A DNA stretch of 64,000 nt, taken from Sphingomonas sp. KRR8 (lineage in GTDB: Bacteria; Pseudomonadota; Alphaproteobacteria; Sphingomonadales; Sphingomonadaceae). The notes beneath the pieces were generated by a model that was not told the DNA's origin, ran no database searches, and saw nothing but the letters and a program-made list of their open reading frames with translations. The translations under genes were made by a program, and so were the position numbers. The stretch spans positions 2,662,001 through 2,726,000 of the forward strand of contig NZ_CP097462.1 in NCBI RefSeq assembly GCF_023559245.1, in the 5' to 3' direction. The stretch's first letter is position 1. Each line of letters starts with the position of its first letter. Below, piece by piece: positions 24,586 to 33,122 of the stretch.

Positions 24586-25226
24586 TGGAACAAGCCATCG
24601 AGCTCACTGAGCTTGAACAGGACGCCCTGACGGAGGTCGTCAACATCGGCGTCAGCCGCGCCGCTGCGTCGCTCCGCAAGATGGTCGGCCACCAGGTGCT
24701 ACTGTCGGTGCCGGCCGTCGAGATCGTCAGCCGCGAGAAAGCGGCGACCCTGCTCGGCGAGCGGGAAAGCAATGGCCTGGTCGCAGTGCGGCAATCCTTC
24801 TTCGGGGCTTTTTCGGGGAGGGCGATGCTGATCTTCCCCGAAGAGAACAGCCTTGCCCTGGCGCGCGCCGTGACCGGCGACGAGCTCGACGAGGATGAGC
24901 TCAAGGAGATGGAGCAGGAAGCGCTAGCCGAGACCGGCAACGTCATCCTCAACAGCTGCCTCGCGACGATGGCAAACATGCTTCGGCGTCCTCTCACCAT
25001 GTCGATTCCGACCGTTTGCCGCGGCACCGGGACAACCCTGTTTGCCGAGCAGGAGACGGTCGAAGCGGATGGGCTAGTCCTGTTCCTGTACATCAACTTC
25101 TCGGTCCGCCACCGCGACTTACGGGGGTATATCGCAATGATGATGGACATGCCGTCGCTGCGCGCGCTCAAGGGGCTGCTTGCGGAGTTCATCCAGCAGG
25201 TGGTGGGCGACCAGGAAGTCGCATGA
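24585..25226 (+). CDS. cheC: CheC-type CheY-P phosphatase
   Basis: A 213-residue protein with the two pseudo-symmetric active-site motifs of CheC/CheX/FliY phosphatases: LTEVVNIGVSRAAASLRKMV at about residues 16-35 and ALAETGNVILNSCLATM at about 112-128, each supplying a Glu and an Asn that attack phospho-aspartate on CheY. The length fits CheC. ATG 24585 overlaps the previous stop (TTG 24582 is in frame). Together with the single receiver upstream it gives the operon a signal-termination step, without CheZ. Confidence 0.9.
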   Translation: MEQAIELTELEQDALTEVVNIGVSRAAASLRKMVGHQVLLSVPAVEIVSREKAATLLGERESNGLVAVRQSFFGAFSGRAMLIFPEENSLALARAVTGDELDEDELKEMEQEALAETGNVILNSCLATMANMLRRPLTMSIPTVCRGTGTTLFAEQETVEADGLVLFLYINFSVRHRDLRGYIAMMMDMPSLRALKGLLAEFIQQVVGDQEVA

Positions 25227-25260
25227 CGGTCCCTTGTGTCATGCACTTGGACTGCTGAGA

Positions 25261-27267
25261 GTGACCAGCGACCCCGCAGCGTCCGATCGAGCGGACACCC
25301 GCGTGCAGCTAGACCTCCTCCGTGAGCGTCTGAATATCTCGCTTATGGCTGCCGGTGCGGCCGGAAGCTGGGACTGGGACATTCGCGAAGACCGGCTTTA
25401 CCTGGACGACCGCATGGCGGCGCTGATCGGGATCGATCCGGCCGACGCACAGGATGGTCTCCCGACCAGGGCCTTCTTCACAGCCATCTATCCCGCCGAT
25501 GTTAATCGCATCCGCATCGGTGTCGCCGGCATCCTCCATGGTGCGGAGGTCTTCCTCAAAACCTACCGGATCATAGGCGCGGACGGATTGCTGCGCTGGG
25601 TCGAGGCGCATGGGCGATGCCACCTGGATGCGTCGGGCCTGCCCGAGCGCTTCTCCGGCATCCTGGTGGATGTTACGGGCCGCCGGCGTGTCGAGGAACG
25701 GCTCCGCGTTGCCCAGAGCGCGGGCGGGATCGGGACCTTTGAACATGTCCCCGGCCATGCCACCGCGCAGGTGTCGGAACAGTTCTGCCACCTGCTCGGC
25801 CTCAATCCCGCCGTCGCCCTGCCGGTAGCCACCATCAATCGCTTGGTTCGCCCGGGGTCGCCGCACTTCTTCGAGCCGTCGGCCCACGGACCAGACGAAC
25901 TTGCTTACGCGGAAATCGCGGTGACCCGCGCCGACGACCTCGAGGTCCGCTGGCTCGCCCGCCGCGGGGAGGCCATTCGCGACGTCGAAGGCGGCGGCGT
26001 GCGCCACGTCGGCGTGATCTACGACATTACCGAGTCCAAGCGGGTCGAAGACGCGCTTCGAGAGCTCAACGATACGCTTGAACAAAGAGTGGAGAGCGAG
26101 ATCGCCGAGCGGCTTCAGATCGAGGAAGCCCTTCGCCAGGCCCAGAAGATGGAAGCGGTCGGCCAGCTCACCGGCGGGATCGCCCACGACTTCAACAATC
26201 TCCTGACGGTCATCCTGGGCAGTGTCGATATGGCGCTGAACCGCCTCGACAGCACCAGCGACGAACGGGTTGCGCGCGCGCTGACCAACGCTCGCAAGGG
26301 CGCGGAACGGGCCGCGGCGCTGACCCAGCGGCTCCTCGCCTTTTCCCGCCGCCAGCCACTGGCGCCCAAGCAGATCGCCGTCACGCGGCTCCTGCAGGGA
26401 ATGACCGACCTCCTGGCTCGAGCGTTGGGAGAAACGATCGACCTTCGGACCGTCATGCCGGCGGACGCCTGGACGGTGGAGGTCGACCCCAACCAGCTTG
26501 AGAATGCGATCCTCAACCTGGCGGTGAACGCCCGCGATGCGATGGGCGGAACGGGTATCCTGACCGTCGAGCTTGCCAACGTCGAGGCCGGGGGCAAGCT
26601 GCCGTCCGGAACCGTCCTTCCGCGCGACTATGTGGTGCTGTCGGTGTCCGACGACGGCGCCGGCATGAGCGAGGAAACCATCGGACATGTGTTCGAGCCC
26701 TTCTTCACGACCAAGGACGTCGGCAAGGGGACCGGCCTCGGGCTGTCGATGGTCTACGGCTTCGTCAAGCAGTCGGGCGGCGACATCGATATACGCTCGA
26801 CACTCGGCGCGGGTACGACGGTGTCGATCTATTTGCCGAGGACTGCCGGCGACGCCCTCGAGCCTCGCGAGCCGTTCGCGATTGAGGATGAGCGCCGAAG
26901 GCTCGACGAGACGGTGCTGATCGTCGAGGACGACGAAGACGTCCGTCAGTTCGCGGTCGATTGCCTGGTTGAGCTTGGCTACACGGTGCTGGAGGCTAAC
27001 GGCGGCGCATCGGCGATCGCGCTGCTTCGCGAGCATGGTGCCGCTGTCCACCTGCTGGTCACCGACGTTGTCATGCCAGGCCTGTCAGGCCGCGACCTCG
27101 CTGACGCAGCGCATCAGCTGAACCCTGACCTGCCGGTCCTTTACGTCTCCGGCTATCCGCGTGATGTCATCCTGAAGGATGGTCGCATCGAGAGCGGCGT
27201 AGAGCTACTATCAAAGCCGTTCACTCACCAGACCTTCGCTGCGAAGATAAGAGAGCTGCTAGACTAA
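25261..27267 (+). CDS. PAS hybrid sensor histidine kinase with C-terminal receiver
   Basis: A 668-residue soluble hybrid kinase. A PAS domain lies at about 25-140 (AAGSWDWDIREDRLYLDD; RWVEAHGRCHLDASG), followed by a second, weaker PAS at about 145-265. A short coiled coil leads to the H-box AVGQLTGGIAHDFNNLLTVI (His phosphorylated), then the N-box AILNLAVNARDAM, G1 DDGAGM and G2 GTGLGLSMV. A receiver domain closes the protein (VLIVEDDEDVRQF; phospho-acceptor in LLVTDVVMPG; LSKPFT). No transmembrane helix. I start at GTG 25261, 34 bp after cheC. It probably belongs to the same transcript, ending at the hairpin at 27319-27360. Confidence 0.9.
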   Translation: MTSDPAASDRADTRVQLDLLRERLNISLMAAGAAGSWDWDIREDRLYLDDRMAALIGIDPADAQDGLPTRAFFTAIYPADVNRIRIGVAGILHGAEVFLKTYRIIGADGLLRWVEAHGRCHLDASGLPERFSGILVDVTGRRRVEERLRVAQSAGGIGTFEHVPGHATAQVSEQFCHLLGLNPAVALPVATINRLVRPGSPHFFEPSAHGPDELAYAEIAVTRADDLEVRWLARRGEAIRDVEGGGVRHVGVIYDITESKRVEDALRELNDTLEQRVESEIAERLQIEEALRQAQKMEAVGQLTGGIAHDFNNLLTVILGSVDMALNRLDSTSDERVARALTNARKGAERAAALTQRLLAFSRRQPLAPKQIAVTRLLQGMTDLLARALGETIDLRTVMPADAWTVEVDPNQLENAILNLAVNARDAMGGTGILTVELANVEAGGKLPSGTVLPRDYVVLSVSDDGAGMSEETIGHVFEPFFTTKDVGKGTGLGLSMVYGFVKQSGGDIDIRSTLGAGTTVSIYLPRTAGDALEPREPFAIEDERRRLDETVLIVEDDEDVRQFAVDCLVELGYTVLEANGGASAIALLREHGAAVHLLVTDVVMPGLSGRDLADAAHQLNPDLPVLYVSGYPRDVILKDGRIESGVELLSKPFTHQTFAAKIRELLD

Positions 27268-27318
27268 ACGCGCTCGAAGGGTCGCTGAGCGGTTTCTGAA
27301 TGGCAATCAGCTCCGAGA

Positions 27319-27360
27319 AAAATGAGCCAATGGCGGTCTTCGTCGACCATTGATCATTTT
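27319..27360 (+). terminator. Hairpin terminator behind the chemosensory/hybrid kinase operon
   Basis: AAAATGAGCCAATGG at 27319-27333 pairs with CCATTGATCATTTT at 27347-27360, with one bulge and mismatch. The right arm ends in four Ts and the left begins with As, so it could work in both directions. Confidence 0.5.
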
Positions 27361-27632
27361 CAAACTGTCTACTTACGGCCACTTGCAGACCTAGGGCGCA
27401 CATGAACGAACGGCTGCTTACGGGAGATAACGAAGCGGCCCTGAATGTCGGCTTGTGGGTCTTTCCAGACGGACGAGCCTTGCTGAGGTAACACTCGATC
27501 TTTAGTCCTCCTCAGGATTGGACTACCGCTTCGGTACGTCGTAGGCAGAATGCACACTGGGGGCACCGGAGGGGGCATCGTCACGAAGATCGTGCGTCTA
27601 GCCGACCTGATGTGAAGAGCGGCACAGTTTCT

Positions 27633-27656
27633 GTTCGAATCCCACCCTCTCCGCCA
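27633..27656 (+). other. tRNA-Ser 3'-end fragment (attachment-site remnant)
   Basis: The 24 bases from 27633 (GTTCGAATC, then CCACCCTCTCCGCCA) equal the T-loop, 3' T-stem, acceptor strand and CCA of a bacterial tRNA-Ser. Upstream there is no matching 5' T-stem, variable arm or anticodon arm, so it is not a gene. Such 3' halves are what site-specific integrases leave as the far att site. Confidence 0.7.
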
Positions 27657-27671
27657 CGATCTAAGCCGCCG

Positions 27672-28649
27672 ATGCCCAAGAACCCCTATTACGCCGGTCC
27701 GGCGTCCGACCATTTCGATGGCCTGCGCTTCTTCAATCCTGGCGAGGAGGCTCCCGACCGGGGCTTTCGCGACATCCTGAAGTGGCGGCGGACCAGCGTG
27801 GTGGCACCGTGGCCCGAAAGCGTTCCGGTGACGCCAGCGCGGCCGCAAGCCCGGGTCGAGGGGCTGGCGATCACCATGGTGGGCCACGCCACCCTGCTGA
27901 TCCAGTCGGCCGGGCTCAACGTCCTCACGGATCCGGTCTGGTCGGAGCGGGCGAGCCCCTTGTCGTTCGCCGGACCGAAGCGGGTGACGGTGCCCGGGAT
28001 CCGGTTCGATGATCTGCCGCCCATCGACGCGGTGCTGCTCAGCCACAATCACTACGACCACCTCGACGTCGCGACCTTGCGGCGGCTGCGGCGGACGCAC
28101 GATCCGCTGTTCCTGATGCCGCTCGGCAACGATGCAATCGTCGGCAAGGCGGTGGCGGGCGCGCGCATTCGGGTGGGCGACTGGGGCGAGCGGCTGGCGA
28201 TCGGCGAGCGGCATTCCACCACCCTGACCCGCGCGAACCACTGGTCTGCGCGCGGCGTTCGCGACCGGCGCATGGCCCTGTGGGCCGGTCACTGGCTCGA
28301 CACACCGGCCGGCAGCGTGTGGTTCGCCGCGGACACGGGATATGGCACCGGCGCCATCTTCCGCGAGATCAGGCAGCGCCATGGGCGACCGGACGTGGCA
28401 CTGCTCCCGATCGGCGCTTACGAGCCGCGCTGGTTCATGGCGCCCCAGCACGTCAATCCGGCGGAGGCGGTGCGGATCGCCGCGGACGTGGAAGCGAAGG
28501 CGGCGCTCGGCATCCACTGGGGGACCTTCCAGCTGACCGACGAGGCGCGCGAGGCGCCGTTGGTGGCGCTGGCTGACGCCTTGAACGCGCAGAACATGGC
28601 ACGCGAGCGATTCCAGGCGGCCGAACCCGGACAAATTTACCGCTTCTGA
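27672..28649 (+). CDS. Metallo-beta-lactamase-fold hydrolase (UlaG/NAPE-PLD-like)
   Basis: A 325-residue hydrolase. The metal-binding motif is H125-N-H127-Y-D129-H130 in SHNHYDHLD, with further ligands in ERHSTTLTRANHWSARG and AADTGYGTG, and the C-terminal GIHWGTF histidine. The early GHATLLIQ and LTDPVWSERASP segments are typical of the UlaG/N-acyl-phosphatidylethanolamine phospholipase D-like branch. I start at ATG 27672, immediately after the tRNA fragment, because the longer frame from 27612 would be read through that fragment. The substrate is unknown. Confidence 0.92.
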   Translation: MPKNPYYAGPASDHFDGLRFFNPGEEAPDRGFRDILKWRRTSVVAPWPESVPVTPARPQARVEGLAITMVGHATLLIQSAGLNVLTDPVWSERASPLSFAGPKRVTVPGIRFDDLPPIDAVLLSHNHYDHLDVATLRRLRRTHDPLFLMPLGNDAIVGKAVAGARIRVGDWGERLAIGERHSTTLTRANHWSARGVRDRRMALWAGHWLDTPAGSVWFAADTGYGTGAIFREIRQRHGRPDVALLPIGAYEPRWFMAPQHVNPAEAVRIAADVEAKAALGIHWGTFQLTDEAREAPLVALADALNAQNMARERFQAAEPGQIYRF

Positions 28650-28691
28650 GCGCTCCCGCGCCGATCGTACGCAAAGATGCGTATGGCCGGC

Positions 28692-28705
28692 TTGCGGTGG
28701 ATCAA
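28692..28705. promoter_or_regulatory. FNR-box-like site upstream of the FNR-type gene
   Basis: TTGCGGTGGATCAA matches the FNR consensus TTGAT-N4-ATCAA at eight of ten defined positions. It is centred about 47 bp before the ATG at 28746. The encoded protein has an FNR recognition helix, so autoregulation is likely. Confidence 0.55.
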
Positions 28706-28745
28706 TCATTTCAGAGCTCCAGTTCATTTCTGGAGCGTCTTGCTG

Positions 28746-29495
28746 ATGGACCGTTCAACCATGCCGCCGTTGCCGCCGATCGCCGAAGGCCACGCCTGTC
28801 ACGGCTGCGCGGCGCGGGCGCTTGCGATTTGCAGCGCACTCGGCCCCGACGAGTTGGCGGCGCTTCGCTGCCGCGGCGGGCGGGTTGCGGTGGCGGCTGG
28901 CGAAACTCTGTTCCACGAGGGCGATCCGGCAACGCAGGTGTTCAATCTCACCGGCGGAGCGTTGCGGCTGACCCGCTTGCTTCCGGACGGACGACGGCAG
29001 GTTCTGGGCTTCCGCTTCCCCGGCGATTTCGTCGGCATCGGGGAGCATGCATCACAGCCGTTCACCGCCGAAGCGCTGCAGGACTCGAGCCTGTGCCGTT
29101 TCTCCCGCGCGCGTTTCGAGGAATTCGCTGCCGATTACCCGGAGCTTGGGCGGGCGCTGTTCCGCAAGGCCACGCGTGAGCTGGCGGCGGCGCAGGCGCA
29201 ATTGCTGCTGCTTGGCCGCAAGTCGGCACCGGAGCGGCTGGCAAGCTTCCTGCTCGAACTTGCAGACCGGCAGGCGGGGGCCGACCAAGCGCAGCGCCCG
29301 TTCGTGGACCTGCCGATGAGCCGCTCCGACATCGCGGACCACCTTGGCCTCACCAAGGAAACGATCAGCCGGCTGCTGGCGCAGTTCAGGGCGGGACGCC
29401 TGCTCCGCCTGGAGGCGCTGAACCGGGTCGAACTGCTCGATCGGACCGCCTTGCGTGCTCTTGCCGAGGGCCAGATCCAGGCGCTTGCCGCCTGA
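28746..29495 (+). CDS. FNR/FnrL-type oxygen-responsive regulator
   Basis: A 249-residue Crp/Fnr regulator. Four cysteines are placed as in FNR: C18, C21 and C29 in HACHGCAARALAIC, and C117 in SSLCRFSR. In the family these hold an oxygen-labile [4Fe-4S] cluster. The cyclic-nucleotide-binding fold spans about 40-150, followed by a dimerisation helix. The C-terminal winged helix has SDIADHLGLTKETISRLL, with the ETISR residues that read TTGAT half-sites. I start at ATG 28746 with GGAG ten bases upstream; ATG 28761 is possible. It is expected to activate microaerobic genes, perhaps including the cyo and respiratory set. Confidence 0.92.
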   Translation: MDRSTMPPLPPIAEGHACHGCAARALAICSALGPDELAALRCRGGRVAVAAGETLFHEGDPATQVFNLTGGALRLTRLLPDGRRQVLGFRFPGDFVGIGEHASQPFTAEALQDSSLCRFSRARFEEFAADYPELGRALFRKATRELAAAQAQLLLLGRKSAPERLASFLLELADRQAGADQAQRPFVDLPMSRSDIADHLGLTKETISRLLAQFRAGRLLRLEALNRVELLDRTALRALAEGQIQALAA

Positions 29496-29551
29496 GGTTG
29501 AACCAAGTTCCTCCCTCCTCGTTGTGCGCGGGTAACAAACAGGGGGACGAG

Positions 29552-30535
29552 TTGGCCGAGAGCGATCCGACGTCGAAGACCATGCGGGCAGCGGTGCTGG
29601 CCGCCCCGGGGCAGATCCGGGTGGACGAGATCGCGCTGCCGGAACCCGGAACCGGACAGGTGCGGGTCAAGCTGGAAGGATGCGGCGTTTGCGCGTCGAA
29701 CCTTGGCCCCTGGAGTGGGCCGGAGTGGCTGACTTATCCGGGTGAGCCCGGCGGCATGGGCCACGAGGGCTGGGGTGTGATCGAGGCGGTCGGGCAGGAG
29801 GTCGAGGACCTGGCAGTCGGCGACCGCGTCGCGGCGCTCAGCTACAACAGCTACGCCAGCCACGACATCGCGGAGGCGGCGAACATCGTGAAGCTGCCGC
29901 CCGAACTCGCCGACCAGCCGTTCCCGGGCGAGCCGCTGGGTTGCGCGTTCAATATCTTCGAACGGGCAGACATTCACGCCGGGCAGACGGTGGCGATCGT
30001 CGGCATCGGCTTTCTTGGCGCCCTGCTCACGCGACTGGCGACGGATGCGGGCGCGCGGGTGATCGCCATTTCGCGGCGCGCCTACTCGCTCGATGTGGCA
30101 CGGCAATATGGCGCCGCGGAGGTGATCCCCATGGACGATCACCAGAAGATCATCGACCGGGTGAAGGAGCTGACCGACGGCAAGTTCTGTGACCGGGTGA
30201 TCGAGGCGGTCGGCAAGCAATGGCCGCTCGACCTGGCCGGGGAACTGACCGGCGAACGCGGCAAGCTGATCGTCGCCGGCTATCACCAGGATGGCCCGCG
30301 CACGGTCAACATGTGGCTATGGAACTGGCGCGGGATCGACGTGATCAACGCCCACGAACGTGATCCGCAGGCGTATATCCAAGGAATGCGGGAGGCGGTT
30401 AAGGCGGTGGCCGAGGGACGGATCGACCCGCAGCCGCTGTACACCCATCGCTTCAAGCTGGACGAGCTGGCCCAGGCGCTGGACGCCACCCGTGATCGCC
30501 CGATGGGCTTCCTCAAGGCGATCATCGTCCCGTGA
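29552..30535 (+). CDS. Medium-chain (zinc-type) alcohol dehydrogenase-like protein
   Basis: A 327-residue MDR oxidoreductase. The N-terminal GroES-like domain has LEGCGVCASNLGPWSG (catalytic zinc Cys) and GGMGHEGWGVIEAVG (GHE with the zinc His). The NAD(P)-binding Rossmann motif is VAIVGIGFLGALLTRLA. The four-cysteine structural zinc lobe is absent, so it resembles the shorter sorbitol/threonine-dehydrogenase-like branch. I prefer TTG 29552, which has a strong AGGGGGA seven bases upstream; ATG 29582 is the alternative. Its stop overlaps the Gfo/Idh gene (GTGA), so the two act together, probably on a sugar or cyclitol alcohol. Confidence 0.88.
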   Translation: MAESDPTSKTMRAAVLAAPGQIRVDEIALPEPGTGQVRVKLEGCGVCASNLGPWSGPEWLTYPGEPGGMGHEGWGVIEAVGQEVEDLAVGDRVAALSYNSYASHDIAEAANIVKLPPELADQPFPGEPLGCAFNIFERADIHAGQTVAIVGIGFLGALLTRLATDAGARVIAISRRAYSLDVARQYGAAEVIPMDDHQKIIDRVKELTDGKFCDRVIEAVGKQWPLDLAGELTGERGKLIVAGYHQDGPRTVNMWLWNWRGIDVINAHERDPQAYIQGMREAVKAVAEGRIDPQPLYTHRFKLDELAQALDATRDRPMGFLKAIIVP

Positions 30536-31545
30536 CACTCCTGACGTCGCCGATAACGGGCGCGCGCAAGCGGGTCGGCTTCCTCGGCGTCGGCTGGATC
30601 GGCCGGCATCGGATGGAAGCGATGCTGGGCACCGGCGCCATCGAGGCGGTGGCCATCGCGGACCCGGACGAAGAGGGCCGGTCGGCGGCGCTGCAGCTGG
30701 CTCCAGGCGCTCAGGTGGTCGAGGGCATCGAAGGGCTGATCGGGGAAGGCCTGGACGGGGTGGTGATCGCCAGCCCGAGCGCGCTTCATGCCGAGCAGTC
30801 GATCGCCGCCCTGAACGCCGGATTGGCGGTGTTCTGCCAGAAGCCGCTTGGCCGGACGGCCGCGGAGGTGGATCGTGTGCTGCAGGCGGCAAAGGCGGCC
30901 GACAGGCTGCTCGGCGTCGATCTCAGCTATCGCTTCACCACCGGCATGGCGGCGATCCGCGAGCTGATCTGGCGGGGTGAACTCGGCACCATCTTCGGCG
31001 CCGACCTGACCTTCCACAATGCTTACGGGCCCGACAAAAGCTGGTTTTACGACCCGGCGCTGTCGGGCGGCGGGTGTGTGATGGACCTTGGCGTGCACCT
31101 CGTCGACCTTGGCCTGTGGGCGCTCGGCTGGCCGGACGTCACGACAGTCGAGGCGACGCTGATGCACCGCGGCGGCCCCCTCAAGGACCCGAGCTGCGAG
31201 TGCGAGGATTATGCGGTCGCAACCCTGAAGACGGCCGACGGAACGGTGCTGCGGGTGGCGTGCAGCTGGCGGCTTCCCGCCGGCAAGGAGGCTGTCATCG
31301 CGGCGGAGTTCTATGGCACCGACGGTGGCGCGGCGCTGCGCAACGTCAGGGGCAGCTTCTACGAACTGGAGGCGGAGCGGATGCATGGCACCTGGTTCGA
31401 TCCGCTGGCGAGCTGTGAGGACGATTGGGGCGGACGGGCCGCGGCCGACTGGGCCCGACGGTTAGGGGCCGGCGAAGGCTTCGACTCGGAGGCCGAGCGG
31501 CTAGGCGACGTGGCTCGCGTGCTCGATCGAATCTACGGCCGCTAA
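30532..31545 (+). CDS. Gfo/Idh/MocA family oxidoreductase
   Basis: A 337-residue NAD(P)-dependent sugar or cyclitol dehydrogenase. The Rossmann motif is VGFLGVGWIGRHRMEAML; the catalytic-lysine segment reads VFCQKPLGR, with Gln instead of the usual Glu in EKP. A GGGCVMDLGVHLVDLGLWAL segment carries the conserved D-x-G-x-H. GTG 30532 overlaps the previous stop. Its 3' end overlaps the convergent gene at 31501 by 45 bp. With the neighbouring MDR dehydrogenase and the inositol genes farther right, an inositol- or sugar-oxidising role is plausible but unproven. Confidence 0.92.
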   Translation: MTLLTSPITGARKRVGFLGVGWIGRHRMEAMLGTGAIEAVAIADPDEEGRSAALQLAPGAQVVEGIEGLIGEGLDGVVIASPSALHAEQSIAALNAGLAVFCQKPLGRTAAEVDRVLQAAKAADRLLGVDLSYRFTTGMAAIRELIWRGELGTIFGADLTFHNAYGPDKSWFYDPALSGGGCVMDLGVHLVDLGLWALGWPDVTTVEATLMHRGGPLKDPSCECEDYAVATLKTADGTVLRVACSWRLPAGKEAVIAAEFYGTDGGAALRNVRGSFYELEAERMHGTWFDPLASCEDDWGGRAAADWARRLGAGEGFDSEAERLGDVARVLDRIYGR

Positions 31546-33120
31546 CGCCGCTGCATGGCGAGCGGCGGCCGCCTCGTGGCGCCGTCGCTCCGCGGGGGAG
31601 TGAGCAAGCGCTGCCGCACTCATCCGATGAGCGCCGATGCGGAAGGCGCGATAGGCGACCTGGTAGAACGCAAGCAGCGGTACGCTGACCTCCAGCGCCG
31701 TCCTGAGCTGCTCTGTTGCCGAGGATGCGAGGTCCAATTCGATCACGGCCGCCGCGACGTCCCACGCGATGTCTTGGCAGCCGATGAGATCGTGGCCGGA
31801 ATGATGGTCGAGGGCGTCGGCCTTGAGCAGGCGGCCATCGGGTCGCCGCAGCCATTCATGGGCTGCCATGCGGTTGTCGGTGATCACCGGGCGCAGCGTG
31901 AGCCGGCTGAGGTCGGGCAACCAGCCGGGCAGGGCGTTGCGACGGACCATCGCGACGAGGGTCTCGAGCGAGGCGCCCGGCTGCGGGGTGGGCAAGGCGG
32001 CGCGCGCGCGGAGGTAGCTGGTGAGTTCTGGCAGTGTCGGCCGGGTCGGGACGGCATCGTCGCGCCAGCGGGTGACCAGCCAGCCGTGGGTCATCCCGGC
32101 GGTCTCCGGTAGGAAGGCGCTCAGCTCCTTCGCGAGCGCGAGCTTGGCTGCGCCGTGGCGGCCGAGGCCGGCCCATTTGACGAGCCATGCGTCGTCGCCT
32201 GTGCGGGCGAGGAACTTGCGGCGTTCCCACGTTGGATCGATCGGGGGCCAATCGGCTTCGTTGGCCGACCACAGGGTCCGCCACTGGCCGCCGGAGATGT
32301 CTGTGCAGCCGGTCAGCGGTCCGACGAGTTGCTCGATCCAGTCACGGCGCGGCTCGTCGAGACTGGCGACGGGCCGCTGCGCATGGCTCCAGCGACGACG
32401 ATGGCGGCCCTGTGCCTGCGGCCCAAGCTCGCCCGAGTGGCTCGGAAGGAACGCAATCCGGTCGGCGGGCGCGCCGTGATCCTCTAGCCAGTCGGCGACG
32501 CCCCCGAAACTGCTGCCGGACAGGCCGGGCCCTTCGTCGACGATCACGAAGTGCGGGTCGCCGGCGAGCAGTTCGGCGGCAAGTTCCCCCGACATCCGTG
32601 GGCGGCGGTCGAAGGGGGCACCAGCGGGCCGCAGCGTGATGGGCGGCTCGGCGCCGAGCGCCGCGGCGGCCATGCAGGCGAGGCCGGTACCGATGCTCCG
32701 CAGCCCGATGATGCGGGGCGCTCCCACCAAGCGCAGCTGTCGCGCTGCCAGCGCGATCGCCTCGGGGCGAAGGGCATAGAAAGCATAGCCCTCGGCCAGG
32801 TTGATCATGACCTCGGATGGGAGGTCCGGGAGATCGAGGAGTGGCTCCGCCTCACCGCCAGTCTGACGGCGCTCCCACGACGTCAGCAGCGTTCCGCCAA
32901 ATCGCGTGAGCCATGCCAGCAGTGCTCGCTCCTGCGGCCGTGGGCGGTCCTCGCCGACCGCGGCGAAGTCGGCATCTCCAATGCCTTGCGCGAGGCCCGC
33001 GGCATCGACGAACAGGTCCGTCAGCTGGTCGTGCGAGGCCCAGCGGCCAGTGCTGGCGGCAAGTTCGGCGAGCCGCCGGCACGGATCCACGCGCTCGGCA
33101 TGATCGCCGTAGACCAGCAT
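31501..33120 (-). CDS. Phosphoribosyltransferase-like/kinase-like fusion protein
   Basis: A 539-residue protein of two parts. Residues about 100-240 look like a type I phosphoribosyltransferase: RIIGLRSIGTGLACMAAAAL and the PRPP-loop-like FVIVDEGPGLSGSSF at 191-205. Residues about 290-530 resemble an aminoglycoside-phosphotransferase/choline-kinase-like fold: WLVKWAGLG with the possible ATP lysine, then TDNRMAAHEWLRRPDGR at 414-430 and DHHSGHDLIGCQDIAWD at 438-454 with acidic metal-binding residues. It is the last gene of the minus-strand glycosylation operon, 2 bp after the UXS-like gene. Function unknown; a nucleotide- or ribosyl-transfer plus phosphorylation step is suggested by the domains only. 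Confidence 0.8.
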   Translation of the reverse strand: MLVYGDHAERVDPCRRLAELAASTGRWASHDQLTDLFVDAAGLAQGIGDADFAAVGEDRPRPQERALLAWLTRFGGTLLTSWERRQTGGEAEPLLDLPDLPSEVMINLAEGYAFYALRPEAIALAARQLRLVGAPRIIGLRSIGTGLACMAAAALGAEPPITLRPAGAPFDRRPRMSGELAAELLAGDPHFVIVDEGPGLSGSSFGGVADWLEDHGAPADRIAFLPSHSGELGPQAQGRHRRRWSHAQRPVASLDEPRRDWIEQLVGPLTGCTDISGGQWRTLWSANEADWPPIDPTWERRKFLARTGDDAWLVKWAGLGRHGAAKLALAKELSAFLPETAGMTHGWLVTRWRDDAVPTRPTLPELTSYLRARAALPTPQPGASLETLVAMVRRNALPGWLPDLSRLTLRPVITDNRMAAHEWLRRPDGRLLKADALDHHSGHDLIGCQDIAWDVAAAVIELDLASSATEQLRTALEVSVPLLAFYQVAYRAFRIGAHRMSAAALAHSPAERRRHEAAAARHAAALAAVDSIEHASHVA

Positions 33121-33122
33121 GG

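Larger units (their letters stand above)
27268..27671. other. Gap between chemosensory operon and MBL gene
   Basis: About 404 bp with no credible gene. It holds the hairpin at 27319-27360 and the tRNA-Ser 3' fragment at 27633-27656. The AT content near 27300-27560 is visibly higher than in the flanking genes, consistent with inserted or degenerate DNA. Confidence 0.5.

Noticed and set aside
25309-27051. A 580-codon minus-strand frame opposite the hybrid kinase
   Set aside because: The plus strand carries complete PAS, H-box, ATPase and receiver motifs; the minus frame is a codon-bias shadow.
27600-27656. Complete tRNA-Ser gene
   Set aside because: The bases before GTTCGAATC (CACAGTTTCT) do not pair with CCACC and no anticodon or acceptor 5' strand is found in the 100 bases upstream.
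27369-28727. A 452-codon open frame on the minus strand opposite the MBL-fold gene
   Set aside because: Composition is Arg/His/Pro-rich without any family motif, and it mirrors a clear HxHxDH hydrolase on the plus strand; a GC-rich shadow frame.
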